Shown in pieces: positions 1-7,648 of a stretch of DNA of 53,194 bases. The stretch spans positions 1 through 53,194 of the forward strand of contig CAYMII010000024.1 in the NCBI GenBank assembly GCA_964390565.1, written 5' to 3'. The translations under genes were made by a program, and so were the position numbers. Below the pieces are notes generated by a model that had not been told where the DNA came from, ran no database searches, and saw nothing but the letters and a program-made list of their open reading frames with translations. Numbering within the stretch: the first letter of the stretch is position 1; every line of letters begins with the position of its first letter. This stretch comes from UBA8529 sp964390565 (GTDB lineage Bacteria; Bacteroidota; Bacteroidia; Bacteroidales; Tenuifilaceae).

Positions 1-71
1 GGTGGAGTGATGCTTTTCTTCCTTTAAAGGTTAATTCTTTTAAAAGATTTATTCATTTTGTGATCAAAATA

Positions 72-90
72 GGTTAGTTTTATCCTAACC
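72..90 (+). terminator. Short hairpin, possible terminator of an upstream gene
   Basis: GGTTAG (72-77) and CTAACC (85-90) are perfect 6-bp arms around a 7-nt loop, followed by ATTTTT. It sits 13 nt before the lipoprotein start, so it could end a transcript entering from the left. The stem is short, so confidence is low. Confidence 0.35.
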
Positions 91-103
91 ATTTTTAAAA
101 GCA

Positions 104-616
104 ATGAAGAGGTCATTTATCATTATCACCCTTCTGGTGACAGTGTTTGCCTGTAAAACTACTCATGAAGTTAGAGTAAATAGTGCAAAAAACGCATCGG
201 TTAATGCATTCTTAGAACAACCTTTTGGAGTTGAAGAGAGCATAAAAGCGTTACAGTCGCATTTTGATAAAAGCGTGAAGGTCCGAAAGATGATTCGTCG
301 CAATAAGCACGATGCCAATAAGGTTGATACGATTATTCGATTTTACTCACGGAAATCGGAGGTTTTTGTTTATAAAACCTACTTCAGTCGCGAGATGCTG
401 CTAGGTGGAGTTATAAAAGATGCTAAATTCCCGCTCGTTAATGGTGTTGCTCCGGGAATGAGCCGTAACGATTTCTTCAAATCGTTTAACGATTTATCAG
501 CAAACACAAAAGATTCAGTTGAACTCTATAGCAAAGAGCTCATGCGGAAGTTTACCTTCACTTTCGATTCAAAAGGAATTTTGAAAAAGATAAGTTTTGC
601 TTCGTATGTAGATTAA
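104..616 (+). CDS. Putative lipoprotein of unknown function
   Basis: 170 residues. The N-terminus is a lipoprotein signal: a basic start, a hydrophobic run, then VFAC with the lipidated Cys at residue 17. The mature part is mixed alpha/beta and I do not recognise a family. It is probably anchored in an envelope membrane. Its stop codon overlaps the stop of the convergent psd gene: both genes use the shared TTAA at 613-616. A short hairpin (72-90) lies just before the start and may end transcription from a gene off the left edge. Function unknown; only export and lipidation are supported. Confidence 0.75.
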   Translation: MKRSFIIITLLVTVFACKTTHEVRVNSAKNASVNAFLEQPFGVEESIKALQSHFDKSVKVRKMIRRNKHDANKVDTIIRFYSRKSEVFVYKTYFSREMLLGGVIKDAKFPLVNGVAPGMSRNDFFKSFNDLSANTKDSVELYSKELMRKFTFTFDSKGILKKISFASYVD

Positions 617-1275
617 ACTCTACTTTTAACCTCAGCAATAACAGTTTGAATACCCGTAACCTTTTGGTTTAGTTTCACCTTGATGTCTGCGTCAAGTGGC
701 AAGAATAGATCTACCCTTGATCCAAACTTAATGAATCCCATTTGCTGGCCTTGATTTACAGAGTTTCCCTCTTTTGCGTAGCAAATAATACGACGAGCAA
801 CAAAACCTGCAATCTGGCGCATCATAACGGTCATCCCATCTTTACGCTCAACAGCTACGGATGTTCTCTCGTTGTGAGTCGACGACTTTGGATGCCAGGC
901 CAAATAAAAGTTCCCGGGGTGATATTTGAAGTATTTAACCGTTCCGCTATATGGAAACCAGTTGATATGCACATTCCATACCGACATGAATACCGAAACT
1001 TGAATACATCTAGCCTTTAAGAATTCAGTCTCTTCAACCTCTTCAATAGCAACAACATGACCATCGGCAGGGGAGTAGATGATATTCTCCAAAAGTTCAG
1101 GGTTACGTTTTGGAACTCTGAAAAATCGGAGTACGAATATTAACCCAAATAGCGAAGGTGCAAGTATGATATAAAGACCAAGTTTGCCAAAGGCAAAATA
1201 GCAAATCAGGTCGATTGCGAGCAGAACGAAAAAAGCAATGGTTATAATGGTGTACCCCTCTTTGTGAACTCTCAT
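613..1275 (-). CDS. psd: Phosphatidylserine decarboxylase proenzyme
   Basis: Converts phosphatidylserine to phosphatidylethanolamine at the inner membrane. 220 residues, the short Psd form. Two N-terminal hydrophobic segments (about residues 8-50) are followed by the catalytic domain with YSPADGHV (67-74) and the conserved HINWFP region. The self-cleavage site is the Gly-Ser pair in KFGSRVD (G185-S186); in this family the Ser becomes the pyruvoyl cofactor. It is the last gene of a minus-strand operon, 10 nt after cdsA, so CDP-diacylglycerol synthesis and PE synthesis are co-transcribed. Its 3' end overlaps the convergent lipoprotein gene by 4 bp. Confidence 0.93.
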   Translation of the reverse strand: MRVHKEGYTIITIAFFVLLAIDLICYFAFGKLGLYIILAPSLFGLIFVLRFFRVPKRNPELLENIIYSPADGHVVAIEEVEETEFLKARCIQVSVFMSVWNVHINWFPYSGTVKYFKYHPGNFYLAWHPKSSTHNERTSVAVERKDGMTVMMRQIAGFVARRIICYAKEGNSVNQGQQMGFIKFGSRVDLFLPLDADIKVKLNQKVTGIQTVIAEVKSRV

Positions 1276-1285
1276 AGAAATTGTA

Positions 1286-2113
1286 TTAAACTAACATCAT
1301 TATTTTTAAGTACGCAAAAACAATTGGTGCCGATAGGTAAATAGAGTCGAATCGATCAAGTATTCCCCCATGACCGGGTAAAAACTTACCAGAGTCTTTA
1401 ACTTCGAGGCTTCTTTTGTACATCGATTCCACTAAATCGCCGAAAACACCGGCGATTGCGCTAATTATCCCAATCATAAACCAGTGTGCAAAGGTAATAT
1501 TATGAAAATAATGAGAAATAGCCCACGCAATAATTGTCGTAAAAATTATTCCACCAAAGAAACCTTCCCACGATTTTTTTGGTGAAATACGTGGAAACAT
1601 CCTGTGTTTGCCAATGCTTACTCCAAAAAGGTATGCTCCGGTATCGTTAGCCCATATTAAAAAGAAATAGCCAAGCAATATTTCGTAGGAGTAGGTTATG
1701 TTTATCGATGTTGAGCTGAATACAATAAAATTAAATAGCGAAATAGGTATCGCTATGTAAAGAATTCCTAGGTATGTAAATGCAATATTATGGAATGGGC
1801 GGCGATGATTTCGGTATAACTCAAAAATAAAAACGCTCATAATAATTGGAATAAACCCACTTAACAATATTCCTTCAATTAGCCCTGCTACATATAAATA
1901 TGAACCAATAAATATTGATAATCCAATTAGTATCCCTAGAAAAATTTGGGGTTTAATTCTTGCTTTTAGAGCAAGATTGTAGAACTCATACATTGATAAT
2001 GCTAAAACAGCAGCATAAACAATTAGGAATGATACTTTTCCTATAATAAGAGCCCCAATTATGCTAGCAACAAAAAGGGTTCCGCTAATGGTTCGAAGTA
2101 AGAAATTGTTCAA
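1286..2113 (-). CDS. cdsA: Phosphatidate cytidylyltransferase (CDP-diglyceride synthase)
   Basis: Makes CDP-diacylglycerol from phosphatidic acid and CTP, the branch point for phospholipids. 275 residues with about eight hydrophobic segments. Family marks are SPKKSWEGFFGG and the C-terminal CDS signature, read here as SLEVKDSGKFLPGHGG followed by LDR. The start overlaps the end of the DUF2007 gene by 4 nt (ATGA-type), which indicates translational coupling, and psd follows 10 nt downstream. The length is normal for the family. Confidence 0.95.
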   Translation of the reverse strand: MNNFLLRTISGTLFVASIIGALIIGKVSFLIVYAAVLALSMYEFYNLALKARIKPQIFLGILIGLSIFIGSYLYVAGLIEGILLSGFIPIIMSVFIFELYRNHRRPFHNIAFTYLGILYIAIPISLFNFIVFSSTSINITYSYEILLGYFFLIWANDTGAYLFGVSIGKHRMFPRISPKKSWEGFFGGIIFTTIIAWAISHYFHNITFAHWFMIGIISAIAGVFGDLVESMYKRSLEVKDSGKFLPGHGGILDRFDSIYLSAPIVFAYLKIMMLV

Positions 2114-2316
2114 TTCTCGATGTTTTTTAATAGTTCTTTACTCTTTTCTGCATACTCTTGAGAAACATAAACCTCTATTTCGCCAAAGACTGTGTATGAT
2201 GAATCTTGCTTATTTAAAACAACGGCCTCGATCCCATTTTCAGCAAGAATTTGTTTTGCAATATCTGCCTGCCATGGATGAGGTGTTGAAAATATTGAGA
2301 TCCAGCTATCTTCCAT
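2110..2316 (-). CDS. DUF2007-type small signal-transducing protein
   Basis: 68 residues. It resembles the DUF2007 family (putative signal-transducing proteins): an N-terminal strand, a helix containing HPWQADIAKQILAENGI, a short VVLN strand, and a final region ending in a helix with EIEVYVSQEYAEKSKELL. This is a small ferredoxin-like fold. The biochemical role is unknown. It is wedged between ftsH (1-nt overlap, TAATG) and cdsA (4-nt overlap), so it is translated with both. That suggests a link to membrane quality control or lipid synthesis, but this is inference from context. Confidence 0.8.
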   Translation of the reverse strand: MEDSWISIFSTPHPWQADIAKQILAENGIEAVVLNKQDSSYTVFGEIEVYVSQEYAEKSKELLKNIEN

Positions 2317-4334
2317 TATTCAGTCTGTTCTTTTGCTTTACCATTTTGCTCCTGCTGAGCTTGAAGTATCTCCTTCTCGAATTCTTCCTCGCGACTTAAC
2401 GATTTACGAGGACCAAAAATAGTTACTAAGTCTTCACTAAATATAACTTCTCTCTCGAGTAACAATTCCGCAAGTTTAGTTAATCCTTCCTTGTTCTCAA
2501 TAAGAATTTTTTTTGCATGATCATATGCCTTATCAATCAATTCTTTTACTTCTTTATCGATTGATTCAGCAGTTTTCTCGCTATATGGTTTCCCGAAAGA
2601 AAATTCTGATTGGCCTGATGAATCGTAGAAACTAACATTTCCAGTAGTTTTACCCATTCCGAAATAGGCAATCATTGCATATGCCTGCTTAGACACTTTT
2701 TCAAGGTCGTTTAAGGCACCAGTCGATATTTTATTGAAAGTCACCTCTTCAGATGCTCTACCTCCAAGTGCGGAGCACATCTCGTCGAAAAGTTGCTCAG
2801 TTGTTGTTATCTGACGTTCCTCAGGAAGATACCATGCAGCTCCAAGCGAGCGTCCACGAGGGATAATTGAAACCTTTAAAAGTGGATTTGCATGTTCTAA
2901 CAACCAGCTAACGGTTGCGTGTCCGGCTTCGTGGTATGCAATGGTTTTTTTCTCATCCAATGAGATAATCTTGTTCTTTTTTTCAAGTCCACCAATTATT
3001 CTGTCGATGGCATCGAGAAAGTCTTGCTTTTCAACAGTTGTTTTGTTTTTACGAGCAGCAATTAGCGCGGCTTCGTTACACACGTTAGCAATATCTGCAC
3101 CTGAAAAACCAGGGGTTTGCTTTGCTAGGAATGTGATGTCAAATCCTTCCTCGAGTTTTAATGGTCGAAGGTGAACTTTGAATATTTCGAGCCTTTCTTT
3201 GCTGTCAGGAAGTTCTACATGAATTTGCCTATCGAAACGACCAGCACGTAAAAGCGCTCTGTCAAGAATATCTGCACGGTTAGTTGCTGCAAGGATTATA
3301 ACGCCTTGGTTAGAGCCAAACCCATCCATTTCTGTGAGCAGCTGGTTTAGCGTGTTTTCACGCTCGTCATTACCGCCAAAGTTGGCATTTTTTCCACGAG
3401 CACGCCCAATGGCATCAATCTCATCGATGAAAACGATACAAGGTGCTTTCTCCTTTGCTTGCTTAAATAAATCGCGAACGCGCGATGCGCCAACTCCAAC
3501 AAACATCTCAACAAAATCGGAACCCGACATGCTAAAGAATGGAACATTAGCTTCTCCAGCAACAGCCTTTGCAAGTAATGTTTTTCCTGTGCCTGGAGGG
3601 CCTACAAGCAATGCGCCTTTTGGAATTTTACCTCCTAAGTCAGTGTATTTCTTAGGGTTTTTGAGGAAATCTACAATCTCCATCACCTCAACTTTGGCTT
3701 CCTCTAGACCAGCTACATCTTTAAAATCTTTTTTTGTTGTTGATTCTTTATCGAATAGTTGAGCTTTGGATTTTCCAACGTTGAAAATGTTACCAGCACC
3801 CCCAGCACCTCCTTTGCTCATTCTGCGGAAAAAGAATATCCATACACCAACTAGTAGCAATGGAAAGAAGAGCCAGCCAAATAGATCCCAAAAACTCGCT
3901 TCATCTTCATATTTAATTTTTATTTCTGCAGGATACTTTGTTTGAATCTCTTCAAGTTGTTTTTCAAAATTTTCTAGAGAACCTATTGTGAAAAAAAAGT
4001 GTGGACCTGTCTTTGGAACTGCGTTAACTCCCTTGCCAAGTTGATCGGCATATTTACTGAGGCTAGAATCTTTTAAAAAGACTTCAACTTTCCCCTTGTT
4101 TTTTATTACTCTTAGTTTTTCAACATCGCCATTGGCAATCATTTGAGTCTTAACATCCTGCCAGCCCTTTTCAATTGGACCGCGTCCCCCATAGTATAAG
4201 TTTAGAAGTATAATTGCTCCAATTATCACAATGTAAACCCAATAAACGCTGAATTTTGGAACTTTTTTATTGCCTTCGCCTCCAAATATAGGATCGATAT
4301 TGCTTTTATCTTGTTTTGTATCTTTCTCTGCCAT
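2316..4334 (-). CDS. ftsH: ATP-dependent zinc metalloprotease FtsH
   Basis: Membrane-anchored AAA+ protease that removes damaged or regulatory membrane and cytosolic proteins. 672 residues: two transmembrane segments (about 30-48 and 150-170) flank a periplasmic domain. The AAA+ module has Walker A GPPGTGKT (245-252), Walker B CIVFIDEIDAIG (299-310) and the second region of homology with RAGRFDRQ. The zinc site is HEAGH (468-472). The C-terminal tail is glutamate- and glutamine-rich. It lies 15 nt behind rsfS and overlaps the DUF2007 gene by 1 nt. All catalytic motifs are intact. Confidence 0.98.
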   Translation of the reverse strand: MAEKDTKQDKSNIDPIFGGEGNKKVPKFSVYWVYIVIIGAIILLNLYYGGRGPIEKGWQDVKTQMIANGDVEKLRVIKNKGKVEVFLKDSSLSKYADQLGKGVNAVPKTGPHFFFTIGSLENFEKQLEEIQTKYPAEIKIKYEDEASFWDLFGWLFFPLLLVGVWIFFFRRMSKGGAGGAGNIFNVGKSKAQLFDKESTTKKDFKDVAGLEEAKVEVMEIVDFLKNPKKYTDLGGKIPKGALLVGPPGTGKTLLAKAVAGEANVPFFSMSGSDFVEMFVGVGASRVRDLFKQAKEKAPCIVFIDEIDAIGRARGKNANFGGNDERENTLNQLLTEMDGFGSNQGVIILAATNRADILDRALLRAGRFDRQIHVELPDSKERLEIFKVHLRPLKLEEGFDITFLAKQTPGFSGADIANVCNEAALIAARKNKTTVEKQDFLDAIDRIIGGLEKKNKIISLDEKKTIAYHEAGHATVSWLLEHANPLLKVSIIPRGRSLGAAWYLPEERQITTTEQLFDEMCSALGGRASEEVTFNKISTGALNDLEKVSKQAYAMIAYFGMGKTTGNVSFYDSSGQSEFSFGKPYSEKTAESIDKEVKELIDKAYDHAKKILIENKEGLTKLAELLLEREVIFSEDLVTIFGPRKSLSREEEFEKEILQAQQEQNGKAKEQTE

Positions 4335-4349
4335 AATAATATATTCGCG

Positions 4350-4781
4350 TTATTTTTTTACGATTTTTTTTGGTGATTTAGGTTTAATAACCTTTTCGAC
4401 AATTACGGGTTCATCGGTATAGTGTTTCGTTGGTGCGTCAGCCCATAGCTTCTCGATTTTGTAGAAATCACGAGATTCCGTTTGGAATACGTGCACAACA
4501 ACATTAACGAAATCGAGAACAATCCAAATGGCGTTATCATACCCAGCCGATTTCCAAACTTTTTCATCGAGTTTCTCACGGACTTTAGCCTCAACATTCT
4601 CGGCTATTGCATTTACTTGCGTTGTTGAGTCAGCATGACAGATAATGAAATAATCGCAAACAGCGTTGGGTAGTTTGCCAATCTCAAGCGATATTACCTC
4701 TTTCCCTTTCTTGTCCAATATAGCATCAACAATGCAGCTGACCAATGGTTCAACTTTTGATGCATCGCGTTTTTTCCCCAT
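4350..4781 (-). CDS. rsfS: Ribosomal silencing factor RsfS
   Basis: Binds L14 on the large subunit and blocks subunit joining when nutrients are low. 143 residues, with the RsfS signatures DYFIICHADSTTQVNAIA, a VWKSAGYDNAIWIVLDF stretch and VVVHVFQTESRDFYKIEKLW. A basic Pro/Lys-rich tail (about the last 15 residues) extends beyond the usual domain. It is the first gene of the rsfS-ftsH-DUF2007-cdsA-psd operon. A good -7 element (TAACTTTG on the minus strand, 4808-4815) lies 27 nt upstream. Confidence 0.93.
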   Translation of the reverse strand: MGKKRDASKVEPLVSCIVDAILDKKGKEVISLEIGKLPNAVCDYFIICHADSTTQVNAIAENVEAKVREKLDEKVWKSAGYDNAIWIVLDFVNVVVHVFQTESRDFYKIEKLWADAPTKHYTDEPVIVEKVIKPKSPKKIVKK

Positions 4782-4807
4782 TAAATAGAATTATTCATTT
4801 AAGTCCA

Positions 4808-4815
4808 CAAAGTTA
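4808..4815 (-). promoter_or_regulatory. -7 element of the rsfS-ftsH-cdsA-psd operon
   Basis: On the minus strand this reads TAACTTTG, a perfect match to the Bacteroidota -7 consensus TAnnTTTG. It is 27 nt before the rsfS start. No clear TTTG -33 box is seen at the usual distance, so this is a half-match. Confidence 0.5.
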
Positions 4816-4878
4816 ATGATTTTTTGATTCTTGTAGCTCTTTGCCCTTTTTAGTAAAAGGAGGCTTAGGGTTTCATAA

Positions 4879-4898
4879 ATCAATGTATAAGCATTGAT
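4879..4898. repeat. Inverted repeat between rsfS and birA
   Basis: ATCAATG (4879-4885) and CATTGAT (4892-4898) form perfect 7-bp arms around a 6-nt spacer. It lies between two divergently transcribed genes, so it is not an ordinary terminator and may be an operator. No U-run follows on either side. Confidence 0.35.
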
Positions 4899-4986
4899 AA
4901 ATATCGTGCCATTTATTGAGAACTGACAAAATGCTACATTTTTGATTTGAACTTTTTATTCATTTTTAATAAATGCACTTTTGCTT

Positions 4987-4994
4987 TAAATTTG
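4987..4994 (+). promoter_or_regulatory. -7 element of birA
   Basis: TAAATTTG matches the TAnnTTTG consensus and lies 24 nt before the birA ATG. The -33 region is T-rich without a clear TTTG. Confidence 0.4.
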
Positions 4995-5018
4995 CTCATA
5001 AATAAAACTTGATCCATT

Positions 5019-5753
5019 ATGCCATTTCAACCTCGTTTCATTTGGCTCGAAAAAGTTGATTCTACAAATACGTATTGCATGAATTTAGCGGCTAAGGGTG
5101 AGCCAGAGGGAGTTGCCGTAGCTGCATACTTTCAAGAGCATGGTAAAGGCCAGCGAGGAAACGCTTGGGAAAGCCAGGAGGGCGAGAATTTAACTTTTAG
5201 CTTGATACTTCGTCCTACTTTTTTAAAAGTTGAGGAACAGTTTATTATATCTAAAGCTGTGGCCTTGTCTGTTTGTGATTGGATTAATACAAATGGTGTA
5301 CAAGCAAAGGTCAAGTGGCCAAATGATATTTATATTGGAGATAAAAAGATTTGTGGAATCCTAATAGAGAATAGTTTTAGCGGACCAACATTAGAAATAT
5401 CGGTTGTTGGGATAGGTTTAAATTTAAATCAAAAAGTTTTTTCTGACGATTTACCAAATCCCATATCTATGAGTTTTTTAAAAGGGTATACATTTAGTCC
5501 AGAACTGGTACTAACCGAAATTGTATCAAATATTCAAAAAAGATATGCCGCTATAAAAACTAATAAAAAATCTATCGATGAGGATTATTTAAGTCAATTA
5601 TATCGCTTTGATGAAGTTCATCATTTCTCAGCAAATAATGAGGAATTTAATGCCAAGATTGTTGGTGTTAAGAATACAGGTGAACTTATTATAGAAGATG
5701 AGTTGGGGATACGGCGAAACTTTGCTTTTAAGGAGGTTAACTTTATTATTTGA
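5019..5753 (+). CDS. birA: Biotin--[acetyl-CoA-carboxylase] ligase (monofunctional)
   Basis: Attaches biotin to carboxylase carrier proteins via biotinyl-AMP. 244 residues: only the catalytic and C-terminal SH3-like domains are present. The N-terminal winged-helix repressor domain of E. coli BirA is absent, so it should not regulate biotin genes. Motifs: EKVDSTNTY (substrate loop), HGKGQRGNAW (the GRGRRG-like adenylate loop, here GKGQRG), KVKWPNDIYI, KKICGILIEN. The gene stands alone, divergent from rsfS and convergent with the SRPBCC gene. Confidence 0.92.
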   Translation: MPFQPRFIWLEKVDSTNTYCMNLAAKGEPEGVAVAAYFQEHGKGQRGNAWESQEGENLTFSLILRPTFLKVEEQFIISKAVALSVCDWINTNGVQAKVKWPNDIYIGDKKICGILIENSFSGPTLEISVVGIGLNLNQKVFSDDLPNPISMSFLKGYTFSPELVLTEIVSNIQKRYAAIKTNKKSIDEDYLSQLYRFDEVHHFSANNEEFNAKIVGVKNTGELIIEDELGIRRNFAFKEVNFII

Positions 5754-5859
5754 TAATCATTAAACCAAAAATCCCACTGATTTAAGTTTAGAGTTTCACA
5801 GAAACAGAATTGCTTATTCTTTTAAACCTAAAAAAAAGAGAGAGAACAAGTAATATCAA

Positions 5860-6279
5860 TCAATGAACAACCCCTTTATTAAATGCCTCTGCAATCACTT
5901 CTGCCATTTTATTTATTCCCTCTTCCAACTGCTTTTGCAGCATCATTTTAAGCATTACATTTAAGTCGGCTTTTAGGGTAAGTTTCATCCTTGTATCGTT
6001 TGGATTAGCTTCAACTAGCTGCACCCACAAAAAGAACTCAAATGGGAGTTTCCCATCACCTGTAACCTTGATGGTTTTAAAAGGTTCTTTTTCAACTATT
6101 TTCAGGCCCGTTTGCCCAACGCCCTTAACAATAAAGCTGCACGAATCCTCCTGAGCAGCCCAACCCTCAAGTTTATCGGTTGGGATAAAGGGTGTGAAAA
6201 GCCTAAAATCAGATAAAACTCGGTACACATCTTCTGATTTACGGTGGATTGCTACAATTTTACTCTCGAATTCAGTCAT
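5860..6279 (-). CDS. SRPBCC/START-like protein
   Basis: 139 residues with the helix-grip pattern of the SRPBCC superfamily: an N-terminal strand, the helix SEDVYRVLSDFRLFTPFIP, a run of strands, and a long amphipathic C-terminal helix (MLQKQLEEGINKMAEVIAEAF). Members bind lipids or other hydrophobic ligands; the ligand here cannot be inferred. There is no signal peptide, so it is cytosolic. It lies about 100 nt downstream of pyrE on the same strand, possibly in one transcript. Confidence 0.75.
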   Translation of the reverse strand: MTEFESKIVAIHRKSEDVYRVLSDFRLFTPFIPTDKLEGWAAQEDSCSFIVKGVGQTGLKIVEKEPFKTIKVTGDGKLPFEFFLWVQLVEANPNDTRMKLTLKADLNVMLKMMLQKQLEEGINKMAEVIAEAFNKGVVH

Positions 6280-6381
6280 TGGGGTATGGTTTTTTTAATT
6301 TCAAAAGACAAAAAGATATTTATTGTCTAATTAGCTTCGCTGAGCTCGTAAACTCGGTTTGCATATTGCCTAATATTGTAT

Positions 6382-7008
6382 TTACTTCCCCCAGTTCGCT
6401 GGGTCGTTTCGCCAAGATTTGAGGAGTTCTAAATGCTCCTTATTTACATACCCTTGCTCAATTGCCTGTTCAATCATCTCATTGTAGTTGCCTAAAGTGT
6501 CGAGGGTTACGTTTGATTGCTTGAAATTTTGAGCAGCATGACTAAATCCGTATGTAAAAATGGCTACCATCCCAAGCACTTCGCAACCAGCGTTTCTTAG
6601 CGCTTCAACAGCAGCAAGACTGCTTTGTCCGGTTGAAATAAGATCCTCTACAACAACAACTTTTTGGCCAGGTTTTACTTCACCTTCAACCAAATTCTCA
6701 AGACCATGCTTTTTTGGAGCCGATCTTACATAGATAAAAGGTTTATTCAGTCTATCTGCTACAAGCATGCCATGTGCAATAGCTCCAGTCGCAACACCTG
6801 CAATAACATCCACATTCGGGTATTTCTCTATAATAAGTCTTTTAAAGCCTTCGGCTATCTGGTTGCGAACTTCTGGGTATGAGAGAGTTTTGCGATTATC
6901 GCAGTATATTGGTGATTTCCACCCCGAAGCCCATGTAAAAGGATTTGCAGGATTTAATTTAATTGCATTAATTTGAAGAAGGCTAACTAAAACCGAATTT
7001 TTTGTCAT
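6382..7008 (-). CDS. pyrE: Orotate phosphoribosyltransferase
   Basis: Transfers PRPP to orotate in de novo pyrimidine synthesis. 208 residues. N-terminal substrate region NPFTWASGWKSPIYCDNRK (about 22-40) and PRPP loop VVVVEDLISTGQS (117-129) are intact. The start is supported because the preceding residues fit the usual length of the family before the FTWASGW motif. The start codon CAT (7006-7008, minus) overlaps the ATG (7007-7009) of the divergent NUDIX gene in a single CATG, so there is no intergenic spacer. Confidence 0.95.
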   Translation of the reverse strand: MTKNSVLVSLLQINAIKLNPANPFTWASGWKSPIYCDNRKTLSYPEVRNQIAEGFKRLIIEKYPNVDVIAGVATGAIAHGMLVADRLNKPFIYVRSAPKKHGLENLVEGEVKPGQKVVVVEDLISTGQSSLAAVEALRNAGCEVLGMVAIFTYGFSHAAQNFKQSNVTLDTLGNYNEMIEQAIEQGYVNKEHLELLKSWRNDPANWGK

Positions 7009-7633
7009 GTCGAATGATGTTTCAATTTTTTTTGAAAAAAGAAAAATAGTTCTTACTGAGAATCTTGAAGCCCATTTTAATTCAAATAATGGCTTATTTA
7101 CTCGCTATCGCTCTATTCAAGAACTCTCAAAAATACTTGAATTTTTTCAATCGACGACTCTTGTTCAAGATGTTTTTATTTCAGGAAGAGATATCGCAAC
7201 AATGACCGATGAATTTTCATGTATGTTCCGTTTTATAGAAGCCGCTGGAGGTCTGGTTATTAATAGTAAGGGAGAGTATCTAGTTATTTACAGATACAAT
7301 AAGTGGGATTTGCCAAAGGGAAAACTTGAGCCAAAAGAGGAGGTTAGTGTAGCTGCCCTTCGTGAAGTGTCGGAAGAAACAGGAATAACAAACATTGAAC
7401 TTTTGGGGCATATTACAGATACTTTTCATACTTATAAACTTGGGAATGCCACGGTTCTAAAGAAAACGAGTTGGTTCAGCATGCGGTATGCGGGTAATGA
7501 AAAACTAACCCCTCAAGAATCGGAAGATATCAGTATAGCTAAATGGATGCCTGTTAAACAAATTGATGAAGTTACTGGCAATACATATGATACAATTCGA
7601 CAGGTATTGTCTTTGTCCGGTGTAATTAAATAA
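7007..7633 (+). CDS. NUDIX hydrolase with an extra N-terminal domain
   Basis: 208 residues. The NUDIX box is a perfect GX5EX7REUXEEXGU: GKLEPKEE through REVSEETGI, residues 105-127. The first ~75 residues are an extra domain (IFFEKRKIVLTENLEAHF and following) outside the NUDIX fold. The substrate is probably a nucleoside diphosphate derivative but cannot be read from the sequence. Its ATG overlaps the pyrE start codon on the other strand, and the next Met is near residue 66, beyond most of the extra domain, so this start is likely true. Pairing with pyrE hints at nucleotide housecleaning, an inference. Confidence 0.88.
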   Translation: MSNDVSIFFEKRKIVLTENLEAHFNSNNGLFTRYRSIQELSKILEFFQSTTLVQDVFISGRDIATMTDEFSCMFRFIEAAGGLVINSKGEYLVIYRYNKWDLPKGKLEPKEEVSVAALREVSEETGITNIELLGHITDTFHTYKLGNATVLKKTSWFSMRYAGNEKLTPQESEDISIAKWMPVKQIDEVTGNTYDTIRQVLSLSGVIK

Positions 7634-7648
7634 ACCTAACCCTTCAAA

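Noticed and set aside
3..77. Possible tail of a plus-strand gene entering from the left edge (ends FVIKIG then TAG)
   Set aside because: Another frame ends at 27 and nothing recognisable remains; the reading frame of any upstream gene cannot be decided.
742..1020. Open frame antisense to psd
   Set aside because: Shadow of a conserved enzyme; no independent features.
3334..3762. Long open frame antisense to ftsH
   Set aside because: Serine/proline-rich shadow of the AAA+ coding sequence, with no family resemblance.
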